From contig NZ_BQID01000010.1 in NCBI RefSeq assembly GCF_021602345.1, positions 186,001-250,000 of the forward strand: a stretch of 64,000 bases of DNA. Direction: 5' to 3'. Origin of the DNA: Pseudomonas pharyngis (GTDB lineage Bacteria > Pseudomonadota > Gammaproteobacteria > Pseudomonadales > Pseudomonadaceae). Both the position numbers and the translations under genes were made by a program. This document shows, in pieces, positions 9,797 to 18,508 of the stretch (positions within the stretch are counted from its first letter, which is position 1; each line of letters begins with the position of its first letter). The notes beneath the pieces are model-generated. The model did no database searches. It was not told where the DNA came from and saw nothing but the letters and a program-made list of their open reading frames with translations.

Positions 9797-10660
9797 TTAT
9801 TGCTTGGCGGCAGCCAGCTGGGCAGCAACTTCTTCAGCGAAGTTGTCGACCGGCTTCTCGATGCCTTCGCCTACTTTGAAGTAGGTGAAGGAAACGATTT
9901 CAGCGCCGCCTTTCTTGGCCAGCTCGCCAACCTTGATTTCAGGGTTCTTGACGAACGCCTGCTCAACCAGGCTCGCTTCTGCCAGGAACTTGCTGATACG
10001 GCCTTTGACCATGTTCTCAACAATGTTTTCTGGCTTGCCTTTGATTTTTTCTTCGTTCAGCTGCAGGAACACAGCCTTTTCACGCTCGATCGCTTCGTCG
10101 GAGACTTGCGAAGGCAGCAGGAACTCAGGGTTGCTTGCAGCAACGTGCATTGCGATGTCTTTGGCCAGCTCGACGTCGCCGCCTTTCAGGACAACAGCAA
10201 CACCGATCTTGTTGCCGTGCAGGTAGGTGCCGACTACGTCGCCTTCTACGCGCACCAGGCGACGGATGTTGACGTTCTCGCCTACTTTGGCAACCAGTGC
10301 TTCGCGAGCGGCTTCTTGAGAAGCGATCAGCGGAGCTGCATCGGTCAGCTTGTCAGCGAATGCTTTGTCAACGCTGGCAGCAACGAAGTTTTTGAAGTCG
10401 TCCTGCAGAGCCAGGAAGTCGGTCTGCGAGTTGACTTCGATCAGAACGGCAGCCTTGCCGTCGTCCTTGATGGCGATAGCGCCTTCAGCGGCAACGTTGC
10501 CAGCTTTCTTGGCAGCCTTGATGGCGCCCGAAGCGCGCATGTCATCAATGGCTTTTTCGATGTCGCCGCCAGCCTTTTCCAGGGCTTTCTTGCAATCCAT
10601 CATGCCTTCGCCGGTACGCTCGCGCAGTTCTTTGACCAATGCTGCAGTAATTGCTGCCAT
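9797..10660 (-). CDS. tsf: Translation elongation factor Ts
   Basis: EF-Ts is the guanine-nucleotide exchange factor for EF-Tu. The 287-residue protein has the N-terminal UBA-like domain with the signature RTGEGMMDCKKALEKAGGD, the core with QTDFLA, and the C-terminal dimerisation module. I chose the ATG at 10660 because the sequence MAAITAALVKELR is the family N-terminus and AAGAGGAA lies just before it; an upstream frame extension to 10693 has no such support. It follows rpsB in the usual pair. Confidence 0.97.
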   Translation of the reverse strand: MAAITAALVKELRERTGEGMMDCKKALEKAGGDIEKAIDDMRASGAIKAAKKAGNVAAEGAIAIKDDGKAAVLIEVNSQTDFLALQDDFKNFVAASVDKAFADKLTDAAPLIASQEAAREALVAKVGENVNIRRLVRVEGDVVGTYLHGNKIGVAVVLKGGDVELAKDIAMHVAASNPEFLLPSQVSDEAIEREKAVFLQLNEEKIKGKPENIVENMVKGRISKFLAEASLVEQAFVKNPEIKVGELAKKGGAEIVSFTYFKVGEGIEKPVDNFAEEVAAQLAAAKQ

Positions 10661-10797
10661 TTTCAAATTCCTCTTGGATAGGTTTTCAACCATTCCACCC
10701 GATCGAACGGGCGTTCAATTCTTCCCGAACCTGTTTGTAGCCGCTGCACGTTACAGATGCTGTAGCTGCGCTGCCGACAGATGGTTTTCGAGGTGGC

Positions 10798-10822
10798 AAA
10801 AAGGGGGCCAAGCCCCCTTTTT
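10798..10822 (-). terminator. Hairpin between rpsB and tsf, terminator or attenuator
   Basis: A perfect 11-bp stem (AAAAAGGGGGC and GCCCCCTTTTT) with a three-base loop lies between rpsB and tsf. On the minus strand it ends in five T residues, a textbook intrinsic terminator. As tsf lies downstream in the same direction, it probably attenuates rpsB-tsf readthrough, setting a lower level of tsf. The symmetric sequence would work on either strand. Confidence 0.85.
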
Positions 10823-10850
10823 GCTTACTGAGTCAACGCCAGGGCGTCAA

Positions 10851-11588
10851 TTACTCAGCTGCAGCCTGAGTTTCTTCAGCTGCGAATTCTACAGTACCGC
10901 CAGCAACGTTGTTGCGACCGCGGATGACTGCGTCAGCCATCGAACCCATGTACAGCTGGATAGCGCGGATTGCGTCATCGTTGCCTGGGATGATGTAGTC
11001 AACGCCTTCCGGGCTGCTGTTGGTATCGACAACGCCGATGACCGGGATGCCCAGCTTGTTGGCTTCGGTGATCGCGATGCGCTCGTGGTCAACGTCGATC
11101 ACGAACAGTGCGTCTGGCAGACCGCCCATGTCCTTGATGCCGCCCAGGGAGCGATCCAGCTTCTCAAGATCGCGAGTGCGCATCAGCGCTTCTTTCTTGG
11201 TCAGCTTGGCGAAAGTACCGTCTTCGGCTTGTACTTCAAGGTCACGCAGACGCTTGATGGAAGCACGAATGGTCTTGAAGTTGGTCAGCATGCCGCCCAA
11301 CCAGCGGTGATCGACGTACGGCGAACCGCAACGTGCTGCTTCTTCAGCAACGATCTTGCCAGCGGAACGCTTGGTGCCGACGAACAGAATCTTGTTTTTG
11401 CCCTGGGCCAGACGCTCTACGAAAGTCAGAGCTTCGTTGAACATTGGCAGGGTTTTTTCAAGGTTGATGATGTGAATCTTGTTACGCGCGCCGAAAATGT
11501 ATTTACCCATTTTCGGATTCCAGTAACGGGTTTGGTGACCGAAGTGCACACCGGCCTTCAGCATATCGCGCATGTTGACTTGGGACAT
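10851..11588 (-). CDS. rpsB: 30S ribosomal protein S2
   Basis: S2 binds late in 30S assembly and docks S1. The 245-residue protein starts [20 protein letters not shown], the family N-terminus, and contains the signature regions [16 protein letters not shown] and [19 protein letters not shown]. The ATG at 11588 has AAGGAA a few bases upstream. In-frame codons run up to 11729 but represent the leader, not protein. Confidence 0.97.
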   Translation of the reverse strand: MSQVNMRDMLKAGVHFGHQTRYWNPKMGKYIFGARNKIHIINLEKTLPMFNEALTFVERLAQGKNKILFVGTKRSAGKIVAEEAARCGSPYVDHRWLGGMLTNFKTIRASIKRLRDLEVQAEDGTFAKLTKKEALMRTRDLEKLDRSLGGIKDMGGLPDALFVIDVDHERIAITEANKLGIPVIGVVDTNSSPEGVDYIIPGNDDAIRAIQLYMGSMADAVIRGRNNVAGGTVEFAAEETQAAAE

Positions 11589-11723
11589 GATAGTTCCTTG
11601 ATAAGTCGGGTTGGGCCTCCACGTATCCCAATGACCAACCATTGATCCGAGGATCAAAGGCACCCAGGCCATCGTGTCGACACGTGTGTGGGTTAATGCT
11701 CCCGGAGCTATCCCCGGAAAGCG
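11589..11723 (-). promoter_or_regulatory. rpsB 5' leader, possible S2 autoregulatory element
   Basis: About 135 bases separate the predicted start of transcription from the rpsB ATG. The leader holds several short inverted segments (for example GGGGATAGCTCC and TTTGATCCTCGGATCAA read on the minus strand). Gammaproteobacterial rpsB leaders are known to be repressed by S2 itself. I infer the same here from position and length; I have not folded the RNA. Confidence 0.45.
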
Positions 11724-11729
11724 GCGCAT

Positions 11730-11758
11730 TTTATACCACAGGGGCGACGCAAACGGAA
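11730..11758 (-). promoter_or_regulatory. Sigma-70 promoter of rpsB-tsf
   Basis: On the minus strand TTCCGT (11758-11753) and TATAAA (11735-11730) are separated by exactly 17 bases and lie about 140 bases before rpsB. This is a good housekeeping promoter for the rpsB-tsf operon. Confidence 0.65.
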
Positions 11759-11962
11759 CCCGGAATCTGCAATCGCGTCAGGGACATGCGCGCCAGCCCC
11801 TTGGAATCGGGACAATGCGCCGCATTGTATAGAGAGAAGCGATACACGCAGGCGCGGATTTGCGCCTTTGGTCTGTTAGAATCGCGTTTTTCGGGGCCGC
11901 CAAATCAACAGCCGCGCCCCTGTTCGTATCAGCAAGCGCCGTCGAGCGCAGAGAGAGCCTGT

Positions 11963-12745
11963 ATGACCGTCACCCTCAAAACCCCCGAGGACATCGCTGG
12001 CATGCGTGTCGCCGGCAAACTGGCCGCCGATGTGCTGGAAATGATTGCCGAGCACGTCAAGCCTGGCGTGACCACCGATGAGCTGAACCAGATCTGCCAC
12101 GACTATATCGTCAACGTGCAGCAGGCCATCCCTGCCCCGCTCAACTACAAGGGCTACCCGAAGTCGATCTGCACCTCGATCAACCACGTGGTCTGCCACG
12201 GCATCCCGAACGACAAGCCGCTGAAAAACGGCGACACCCTGAACATCGACGTCACCGTGATCAAGGACGGTTACCACGGCGACACCAGCCGCATGTTCCA
12301 CGTCGGCACCGTGCCGGTCTGGGCCGAGCGCCTGTCGCAGGTCACCCAGGAATGCATGTACAAGGCGATCGAGATCGTCAAACCCGGCTGCCGCCTCGGC
12401 GACATCGGCGAAATCATCCAGAAACACGCGGAAAAGAACGGCTTCTCGGTGGTACGTGAATTCTGCGGCCACGGCATCGGCAAGGTGTTCCACGAAGAAC
12501 CGCAGATCCTGCACTACGGCCGTGCAGGCACCGGCATGGAACTGAAGGCCGGCATGACCTTCACCATCGAGCCGATGATCAACCAGGGCAAGGCCGACAC
12601 CAAAGTACTGGGCGACGGCTGGACCGCTATCACCAAGGATCGCAAGCTGTCGGCACAGTGGGAACACACTTTGCTTGTCACCGACACCGGCTACGAGATC
12701 TTCACCCTGCGCAGCGACGACACGATCCCGCGCATCTCGGCCTGA
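11963..12745 (+). CDS. map: Methionine aminopeptidase, type I
   Basis: Map removes the initiator methionine from new proteins. The 260-residue enzyme has the metal ligands in order: two aspartates in NIDVTVIKDGYHGDTSRMF, a histidine in FCGHGIGKVFHEEP, a glutamate in FTIEPMIN and another in WEHTLLVTD. I chose the ATG at 11963 since MTVTLKTPEDIAGMRVAGK is the usual N-terminus; the frame stays open further upstream but without homology. It is divergent from rpsB, as in most proteobacteria, and lies 40 bases before glnD. Confidence 0.97.
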   Translation: MTVTLKTPEDIAGMRVAGKLAADVLEMIAEHVKPGVTTDELNQICHDYIVNVQQAIPAPLNYKGYPKSICTSINHVVCHGIPNDKPLKNGDTLNIDVTVIKDGYHGDTSRMFHVGTVPVWAERLSQVTQECMYKAIEIVKPGCRLGDIGEIIQKHAEKNGFSVVREFCGHGIGKVFHEEPQILHYGRAGTGMELKAGMTFTIEPMINQGKADTKVLGDGWTAITKDRKLSAQWEHTLLVTDTGYEIFTLRSDDTIPRISA

Positions 12746-12785
12746 CCCAGACACCGTTCCCAGCCTATAGAAGGAAAGCCAATCG

Positions 12786-15488
12786 ATGCCGCAGGTTGAT
12801 CCCGAACTCTTCGACCGCGGCCAGTTCCAGGCTGAACTGGCCCTGAAAGCGAGTCCCATCGCGGCGTTCAAGAAGGCGATCCGCCAGGCCCGCGAGGTGC
12901 TCGATGCACGTTTTCGGGCCGGTCGCGACATCCGGCGACTGATCGAAGATCGGGCGTGGTTCGTCGATAACATCCTGCAAAAGGCCTGGGACCAGTTCGA
13001 CTGGAGCGAAGACGCCGACATCGCGCTGGTCGCGGTCGGCGGCTACGGTCGCGGTGAATTGCACCCCTACTCCGACATCGACCTGCTGATCCTGCTGGAC
13101 AGCGCCGACCACGAAATCTTCCGCGATTCCATCGAGCGTTTTCTCACCCTGCTGTGGGACATCGGCCTGGAAGTCGGTCAGAGCGTTCGTTCGGTGGACG
13201 AATGCGCCGAAGAGGCGCGCGCCGACCTGACGGTGGTCACCAACCTGATGGAAAGCCGCACCATCTGCGGCCCCGAGCGCCTGCGCCAGCGCATGCTCGA
13301 CGTCACCAGCACTGCACACATGTGGCCGAGCAAGGAGTTCTTCCTGGCCAAGCGCGCCGAGCAGAAGGCTCGCCACCACAAGTACAACGACACCGAATAC
13401 AACCTCGAACCCAACGTCAAAGGCTCGCCCGGCGGACTACGGGATATTCAGACCATTCTGTGGGTAGCCCGTCGTCAGTACGGCACCCTGAACCTGCGTG
13501 CCCTGGCCGGCGAAGGCTTTCTGGTCGAGAGTGAAAACGCCCTGCTGGCGTCCTCTCAGGAATTCCTCTGGAAAGTGCGTTACGCCCTGCACATGCTGGC
13601 CGGTCGCTCCGAAGACCGCCTGCTGTTCGATCACCAGCGCACCATTGCCGGGCTGCTGGGTTTTGAAGGCGACGACGCCAAACAGGCCGTCGAAAACTTC
13701 ATGCAGCAGTATTTCCGGGTGGTGATGAGCATTGCCCAGCTCAGCGACCTGATCATCCAGCACTTCGAAGAAGTCATCCTCGCCCCGGAAGACGAAGCGC
13801 CGCCACAGCCAATCAACTCGCGCTTCCAGCTGCACGACGGCTACATCGAGGCACGCAACGACAATGTGTTCCGCCGTACGCCGTTCGCCATGCTCGAGAT
13901 CTTCGTGCTGATGGCCCAGCAGCCGGAAATCAAAGGCGTACGCGCCGACACCATTCGTCTGCTGCGGGAAAACCGTCACCTGATCGACGACAACTTTCGC
14001 AACGACATCCGCAACACCAGCCTGTTCATCGAGCTGTTCAAGTGCAAGATCGGCATCCACCGCAACCTGCGGCGGATGAACCGTTACGGCATTCTCGGGC
14101 GCTATCTGCCGGAGTTCGGCTTCATCGTCGGGCAGATGCAGCACGACCTGTTCCACATCTATACGGTCGATGCGCACACGCTGAACCTGATCAAACATCT
14201 GCGAAAATTGCAGTACACCCAGGTGTCGGAGAAATTCCCGCTGGCCGCCAAGCTGATGGCGAAACTGCCCAAGCCTGAACTCATTTATATGGCCGGCCTG
14301 TACCACGACATCGGCAAGGGCCGGCATGGTGATCACTCGGAAATTGGTGCCGTGGACGCTGAAGCGTTCTGTCAGCGCCATCAATTGCCGGTGTGGGACA
14401 GCCGCCTGATCGTGTGGCTGGTGCAGAACCACCTGGTGATGTCGACCACCGCCCAGCGCAAGGACCTGTCCGACCCGCAGGTAATCCACGACTTCGCGCT
14501 GGCGGTCGGTGACGAAACCCGTCTCGACTACCTGTACGTGCTGACCGTGGCCGACATCAACGCGACCAACCCGACGCTGTGGAACTCGTGGCGCGCCAGT
14601 CTGCTGCGCCAGCTCTACACCGAGACCAAGCGCGCCCTGCGCCGCGGCCTTGAGAACCCGGTGGATCGCGAAGAACAGATCCGCCAGACCCAGAGCGCAG
14701 CACTGGACATTCTGGTGCGCGGCGGCACCGACCCAGATGACGTCGAGCAGTTGTGGGCGCAGCTGGGCGACGACTACTTCCTGCGCCACACCGCCGGCGA
14801 TGTGGCCTGGCACACCGACGCCATTCTCCAGCAACCGGCTGACGGCGGCCCGCTGGTGCTGATCAAGGAAACCACCCAGCGCGAATTCGAGGGCGGCACG
14901 CAGATCTTCATCTATGCGCCGGACCAGCACGACTTCTTCGCCGTGACCGTGGCTGCGATGGATCAGCTCAACCTGAACATTCACGACGCCCGGGTCATCA
15001 CGTCCAGCAGCCAGTTCACCCTGGACACCTACATCGTGCTCGATACCGATGGCGACTCGATCGGCGACAATCCGGTCCGGGTCAAGCAGATTCGCGAGGG
15101 ACTGACCGAAGCCCTGCGCAACCCGGCCGACTACCCGACGATCATCCAGCGTCGGGTGCCGCGCCAGCTCAAGCATTTTGCGTTCGCCCCGCAGGTGACG
15201 ATCCACAACGACGCCCAGCGTCCGGTAACCGTACTGGAACTCACTGCGCCGGATCGTCCAGGCCTGCTGGCACGGGTCGGCGGGATTTTCCTCGAGTTCG
15301 ACCTGTCGCTGCAGAACGCCAAAATCGCCACCCTGGGCGAGCGGGTGGAAGACGTGTTCTTCATCACCGACGCCCACAATCAACCGCTGTCCGACCCGCT
15401 GCTGTGCAGCCGTTTGCAGGATGCCATCGTCGAACAGTTGAGCGTCAATCAGGAACCCGATATCAACCTGTCGCGCATCAGCATTTGA
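12786..15488 (+). CDS. glnD: Bifunctional PII uridylyltransferase/uridylyl-removing enzyme
   Basis: GlnD senses glutamine and adds or removes UMP on PII, controlling glutamine synthetase and the Ntr response. The 900-residue protein has the nucleotidyltransferase motif GGYGRGE with SDID at 96-99, the linked helical domain, an HD hydrolase domain with HD at residues 507-508 ([17 protein letters not shown]), and two C-terminal ACT domains (about 700-890, [18 protein letters not shown] in the second). The start has AAGGAAA upstream. Length is normal for the family. Confidence 0.97.
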   Translation: MPQVDPELFDRGQFQAELALKASPIAAFKKAIRQAREVLDARFRAGRDIRRLIEDRAWFVDNILQKAWDQFDWSEDADIALVAVGGYGRGELHPYSDIDLLILLDSADHEIFRDSIERFLTLLWDIGLEVGQSVRSVDECAEEARADLTVVTNLMESRTICGPERLRQRMLDVTSTAHMWPSKEFFLAKRAEQKARHHKYNDTEYNLEPNVKGSPGGLRDIQTILWVARRQYGTLNLRALAGEGFLVESENALLASSQEFLWKVRYALHMLAGRSEDRLLFDHQRTIAGLLGFEGDDAKQAVENFMQQYFRVVMSIAQLSDLIIQHFEEVILAPEDEAPPQPINSRFQLHDGYIEARNDNVFRRTPFAMLEIFVLMAQQPEIKGVRADTIRLLRENRHLIDDNFRNDIRNTSLFIELFKCKIGIHRNLRRMNRYGILGRYLPEFGFIVGQMQHDLFHIYTVDAHTLNLIKHLRKLQYTQVSEKFPLAAKLMAKLPKPELIYMAGLYHDIGKGRHGDHSEIGAVDAEAFCQRHQLPVWDSRLIVWLVQNHLVMSTTAQRKDLSDPQVIHDFALAVGDETRLDYLYVLTVADINATNPTLWNSWRASLLRQLYTETKRALRRGLENPVDREEQIRQTQSAALDILVRGGTDPDDVEQLWAQLGDDYFLRHTAGDVAWHTDAILQQPADGGPLVLIKETTQREFEGGTQIFIYAPDQHDFFAVTVAAMDQLNLNIHDARVITSSSQFTLDTYIVLDTDGDSIGDNPVRVKQIREGLTEALRNPADYPTIIQRRVPRQLKHFAFAPQVTIHNDAQRPVTVLELTAPDRPGLLARVGGIFLEFDLSLQNAKIATLGERVEDVFFITDAHNQPLSDPLLCSRLQDAIVEQLSVNQEPDINLSRISI

Positions 15489-15531
15489 TTGCGCGCCCGG
15501 ATTCAACCGCTTTGCACGAGATCCCGCACCG

Positions 15532-16731
15532 ATGAACAACGCTCTGTCCCAGCTTCAGCCCTACCCGTTCGAAAAGCTCCGCGCCCTGCTCGGCAGCGTT
15601 ACGCCAAACCCGGACAAGCGCCCGATCGCGCTGTCCATCGGCGAACCGAAGCATCGCTCGCCAAGCTTCGTCGCCGAGGCGCTGGCCAACAATCTGGATC
15701 AGATGGCGGTGTACCCGACCACCCTCGGCATTCCGGCCCTGCGCGAAGCCATCGCGGCCTGGTGCGAACGTCGTTTCAACGTGCCGAGCGGCTGGATCGA
15801 CCCGGCGCGCAACGTGCTGCCGGTCAACGGCACCCGTGAAGCGCTGTTCGCCTTCACCCAGACCGTGGTCAACAGTGGCGACGACGCGCTGGTGGTCAGC
15901 CCGAACCCGTTCTATCAGATCTACGAAGGCGCAGCGTTCCTCGCCGGGGCCAAGCCGCATTACCTGCCGTGCCTGGACGAGAACGGCTTCAATCCGGATT
16001 TCGACGCCGTATCGCCGGAGATCTGGAAGCGCTGCCAGATCCTATTCCTGTGCTCGCCAGGCAACCCAACCGGTGCGCTGATTCCGGTCAATGTGCTGAA
16101 AAAACTGATCGCCCTGGCCGACGAATACGACTTCGTGATCGCCGCCGACGAGTGCTACAGCGAACTGTACTTCGACGAACAAACCCCGCCGCCGGGCCTG
16201 CTCAGTGCCTGCGCAGAACTGGGCCGCCAAGACTTCAAGCGCTGCGTGGTGTTCCACAGCCTGTCCAAGCGCTCGAACCTGCCGGGGCTGCGTTCCGGTT
16301 TCGTCGCCGGCGACGCCGACATCCTCAAGGGCTTCCTGCTGTACCGCACTTACCACGGCTGCGCGATGCCGGTTCAGACCCAACTCGCCAGCGTCGCAGC
16401 GTGGAATGACGAAGTGCATGTACGCGCCAACCGTGCGCTGTATCGCGAGAAATTCGATGCCGTGCTGGCGATCCTCAGCCCGGTGATGGACGTGCAGCGC
16501 CCTGATGGTAGCTTCTATCTGTGGCCGAATGTGCAAGGCGACGATGCCGCGTTCTGCCGTGATCTGTTTGCCGAAGAACACGTGACCGTGGTGCCGGGCT
16601 CGTACCTGTCGCGCGACGTCGATGGCGTCAATCCGGGCGCCGGACGCGTGCGGATGGCACTGGTTGCGCCGCTGGCGGAGTGCGTCGAGGCTGCCGAGCG
16701 TATTCGCGACTTCGTCCTGCGCCACAAGTAA
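15532..16731 (+). CDS. dapC: Succinyldiaminopimelate aminotransferase
   Basis: DapC is a PLP-dependent class I/II aminotransferase that makes N-succinyl-L,L-diaminopimelate from the 2-amino-6-oxo precursor with glutamate. The 399-residue enzyme has the PLP lysine at residue 246 in HSLSKRSNLPGLRSGF, the motif SPGNPTG, and the aspartate/tyrosine segment AADECYSELYFD. It lies 43 bases after glnD, the standard Pseudomonas pairing. dapD and dapE lie further on in the same window. Confidence 0.93.
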   Translation: MNNALSQLQPYPFEKLRALLGSVTPNPDKRPIALSIGEPKHRSPSFVAEALANNLDQMAVYPTTLGIPALREAIAAWCERRFNVPSGWIDPARNVLPVNGTREALFAFTQTVVNSGDDALVVSPNPFYQIYEGAAFLAGAKPHYLPCLDENGFNPDFDAVSPEIWKRCQILFLCSPGNPTGALIPVNVLKKLIALADEYDFVIAADECYSELYFDEQTPPPGLLSACAELGRQDFKRCVVFHSLSKRSNLPGLRSGFVAGDADILKGFLLYRTYHGCAMPVQTQLASVAAWNDEVHVRANRALYREKFDAVLAILSPVMDVQRPDGSFYLWPNVQGDDAAFCRDLFAEEHVTVVPGSYLSRDVDGVNPGAGRVRMALVAPLAECVEAAERIRDFVLRHK

Positions 16732-16741
16732 TGTCTGAATG

Positions 16742-16766
16742 CCCGTGCCGGCCAATCCGGCACGGG
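16742..16766 (+). terminator. Hairpin after dapC, probable terminator
   Basis: A perfect 10-bp stem (CCCGTGCCGG and CCGGCACGGG) with loop CCAAT starts ten bases after the dapC stop. It lacks a clear T tract, so it may be a weak or factor-assisted terminator. Confidence 0.5.
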
Positions 16767-16898
16767 TGGTCAAATATCACGTAACACTTCCCCTGTTTTT
16801 TGTACCCCATTCCTGTGCCGGCCAGACGTTAGTCTTGAGTCGCGCTATTCGCTGCGCGTGAACCAACGCCAACTCTAACTTCATGGAAGAAGTGAACA

Positions 16899-17633
16899 AT
16901 GAAAGAACTTCTGGATTGCCAACTGATTCAATGGCCTGACGATCAGGCCGCTTACACAGCCGCCATCAACGAGAATCCGGCAAATGCCGGTACCCACAGC
17001 GCACCCGGCTCACGCCGCAAACGCTCCGTGATCAATTACTCGAAACTCTGGGCAAATGGCCGCACGTTAAAAATCGCATTCATGGATGCACCCGACGCAG
17101 ACCTTAAGGCCGCGATTATCAAGGCGGCCTGTAAATGGCTGCCCTATATCAACCTCAAGTTTGAATTCGTCGACGATCTGAAAGGTGATATCCGCATCGC
17201 CACTCGGAACAATAACAACAGTTCGGTGCTCGGCACTGATGCGCTATTGATTCATCCCGACCATCCGACGATGAATCTGGGCGTCAAACCGGAACATGCC
17301 GATTTCGAAACCATCGTGGTTCACGAGTTCGGCCATGTGCTGGGGGCCCTGCACGAACATCAGCACCCTCAAGCCAATATTCCGTGGGACAAACCCAAGG
17401 TGTACGCGTTTTACCGAAATCGGGAAATGAATCCGCTGACCCGCGAACAGGTCGACCGCAATCTGTTCGCCTCCTTCGATACGCTGGACGCGCTTTATAC
17501 GAATTACGACAGGCGATCGATCATGCACCATCCCGTATCGAACGATTTGACCATCGGCAACTGGCAAGTCCCGATCAACCGCAAGATCAGTAAAAAAGAC
17601 AAACAATTGATGAAACTGCTTTATCCGAAATAA
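16899..17633 (+). CDS. Astacin-like zinc metalloprotease, copy A
   Basis: The 244-residue product has the metzincin zinc motif HEFGHVLGALHEHQHP: H142, E143, H146 and H152 are the expected ligands and catalytic glutamate. The Met-turn SIMHHP (Met209) lies 57 residues after H152. The HExxHxxGxxHE form with an SIMH turn is that of the M12A astacin group. There is no signal peptide or membrane segment. A basic stretch SRRKRS (about residues 38-43) precedes the catalytic domain and could mark a propeptide boundary, which is a guess. The next gene is a paralogue. Sequence here is visibly AT-richer than dapC or the antiporter, suggesting an acquired segment. Substrate and secretion route are unknown. 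Confidence 0.85.
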   Translation: MKELLDCQLIQWPDDQAAYTAAINENPANAGTHSAPGSRRKRSVINYSKLWANGRTLKIAFMDAPDADLKAAIIKAACKWLPYINLKFEFVDDLKGDIRIATRNNNNSSVLGTDALLIHPDHPTMNLGVKPEHADFETIVVHEFGHVLGALHEHQHPQANIPWDKPKVYAFYRNREMNPLTREQVDRNLFASFDTLDALYTNYDRRSIMHHPVSNDLTIGNWQVPINRKISKKDKQLMKLLYPK

Positions 17634-17656
17634 ATGCCTGCCTCAAAATAACAATA

Positions 17657-17681
17657 TTCGTCAGGTGCAACGCCTGACGAA
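17657..17681 (+). terminator. Inverted repeat between the metalloprotease genes
   Basis: A perfect 9-bp stem (TTCGTCAGG and CCTGACGAA) with a seven-base loop lies 24 bases after the first metalloprotease gene. No T run follows. It may stabilise the upstream mRNA end or attenuate readthrough into the second copy. Confidence 0.4.
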
Positions 17682-17811
17682 CCTGGATTGAACACACACC
17701 TACTTACATCAAACAACTTTCATACTTTCACGATCAACAATAACTTCACCACCCGAACTCATCGAGTTGCTGGACACGTTAATTATTTCCTGCAAGTAAG
17801 GACACTTGAAC

Positions 17812-18486
17812 ATGATTCAAACAATCACCCAGTCCCGCCGAAAAAAACGCGCAGCCGGCAAACCGGCTCACTTCTGGACGCCTGGCCAGACATTGCGAAT
17901 TGCCTTTCTGAATGGCGACCAGGCGTTCAAAGAGGCTGTCAAAACCGCAGCGAGCAACTGGCTGCCTCACATCAACCTGAAGTTCGATTTTGTCGAGGGC
18001 GACTCAGGGGATATTCGTATCAAAAGCGAGCCCGGTATTTACTGGTCTGTCATCGGTAACAACGCCCTATTGGTCGAAGCGCCAGACCCGACCATGAGGC
18101 TGTCACCGGACCTGCGAGCACCAGCGTTCTTCGCCGCCAATGTCATGCATGAGTTCGGGCACGCATTGGGAGCCGAACATGAGCACCTGCACCCGGAGTC
18201 AAACATTCCCTGGAACAAACCTGCGGTTTACGCCTCACACGGCGTGGCCGAAGACGCCGATGAAGACGATTACGCGCGCCAGTCTGTCGATGAACGCTAC
18301 TTCAACCTGCTCGATGCAGGCTCGTTCGACTATTCGCCTTACGATCCGAAATCGATCATGCATTACCCCGTTCGCCAGGACTGGACCCACGGCGATTTCA
18401 AGATTTATTTGAATCGAGTGCTCAGTGAAAAAGACAAGGCCTTCATGGCGAAGGTCTATCCGTACCCTGCTGCACAAACGGCGTAA
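17812..18486 (+). CDS. Astacin-like zinc metalloprotease, copy B
   Basis: This 224-residue paralogue of the preceding gene has HEFGHALGAEHEHLHP with H113, E114, H117 and H123, and the Met-turn SIMHYP at Met183. The two proteins share NWLPHINLKFDFVE/KWLPYINLKFEFVD-type segments, the NIPW(D/N)KP segment after the zinc site and a C-terminal KDKxxMxxxYP. It also has a basic run (SRRKKR) near the N-terminus, at residues 8-13 here, so its N-terminal extension is shorter. I chose ATG at 17812 because AAGGA at 17798-17802 is nine bases upstream; the TTG at 17806 is too close. No signal peptide is present. It ends 22 bases before the convergent antiporter gene. Confidence 0.85.
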   Translation: MIQTITQSRRKKRAAGKPAHFWTPGQTLRIAFLNGDQAFKEAVKTAASNWLPHINLKFDFVEGDSGDIRIKSEPGIYWSVIGNNALLVEAPDPTMRLSPDLRAPAFFAANVMHEFGHALGAEHEHLHPESNIPWNKPAVYASHGVAEDADEDDYARQSVDERYFNLLDAGSFDYSPYDPKSIMHYPVRQDWTHGDFKIYLNRVLSEKDKAFMAKVYPYPAAQTA

Positions 18487-18508
18487 TCGGTGGACCGGGC
18501 CTCCTGGA

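Larger units (their letters stand above)
11589..11962. other. Divergent intergenic region rpsB/map
   Basis: This 374-base gap holds the rpsB leader and promoter on the minus strand. On the map side the only promoter-like element I see is TTAGAAT around 11876-11882, about 80 bases before map, without a convincing -35 box. A short hairpin-like GGCGC/GCGCC lies at about 11850-11868. I find no coding signal. Confidence 0.5.

Noticed and set aside
13437-15539. A 700-codon minus-strand frame opposite glnD
   Set aside because: Shadow of glnD with no domain and poor start context.
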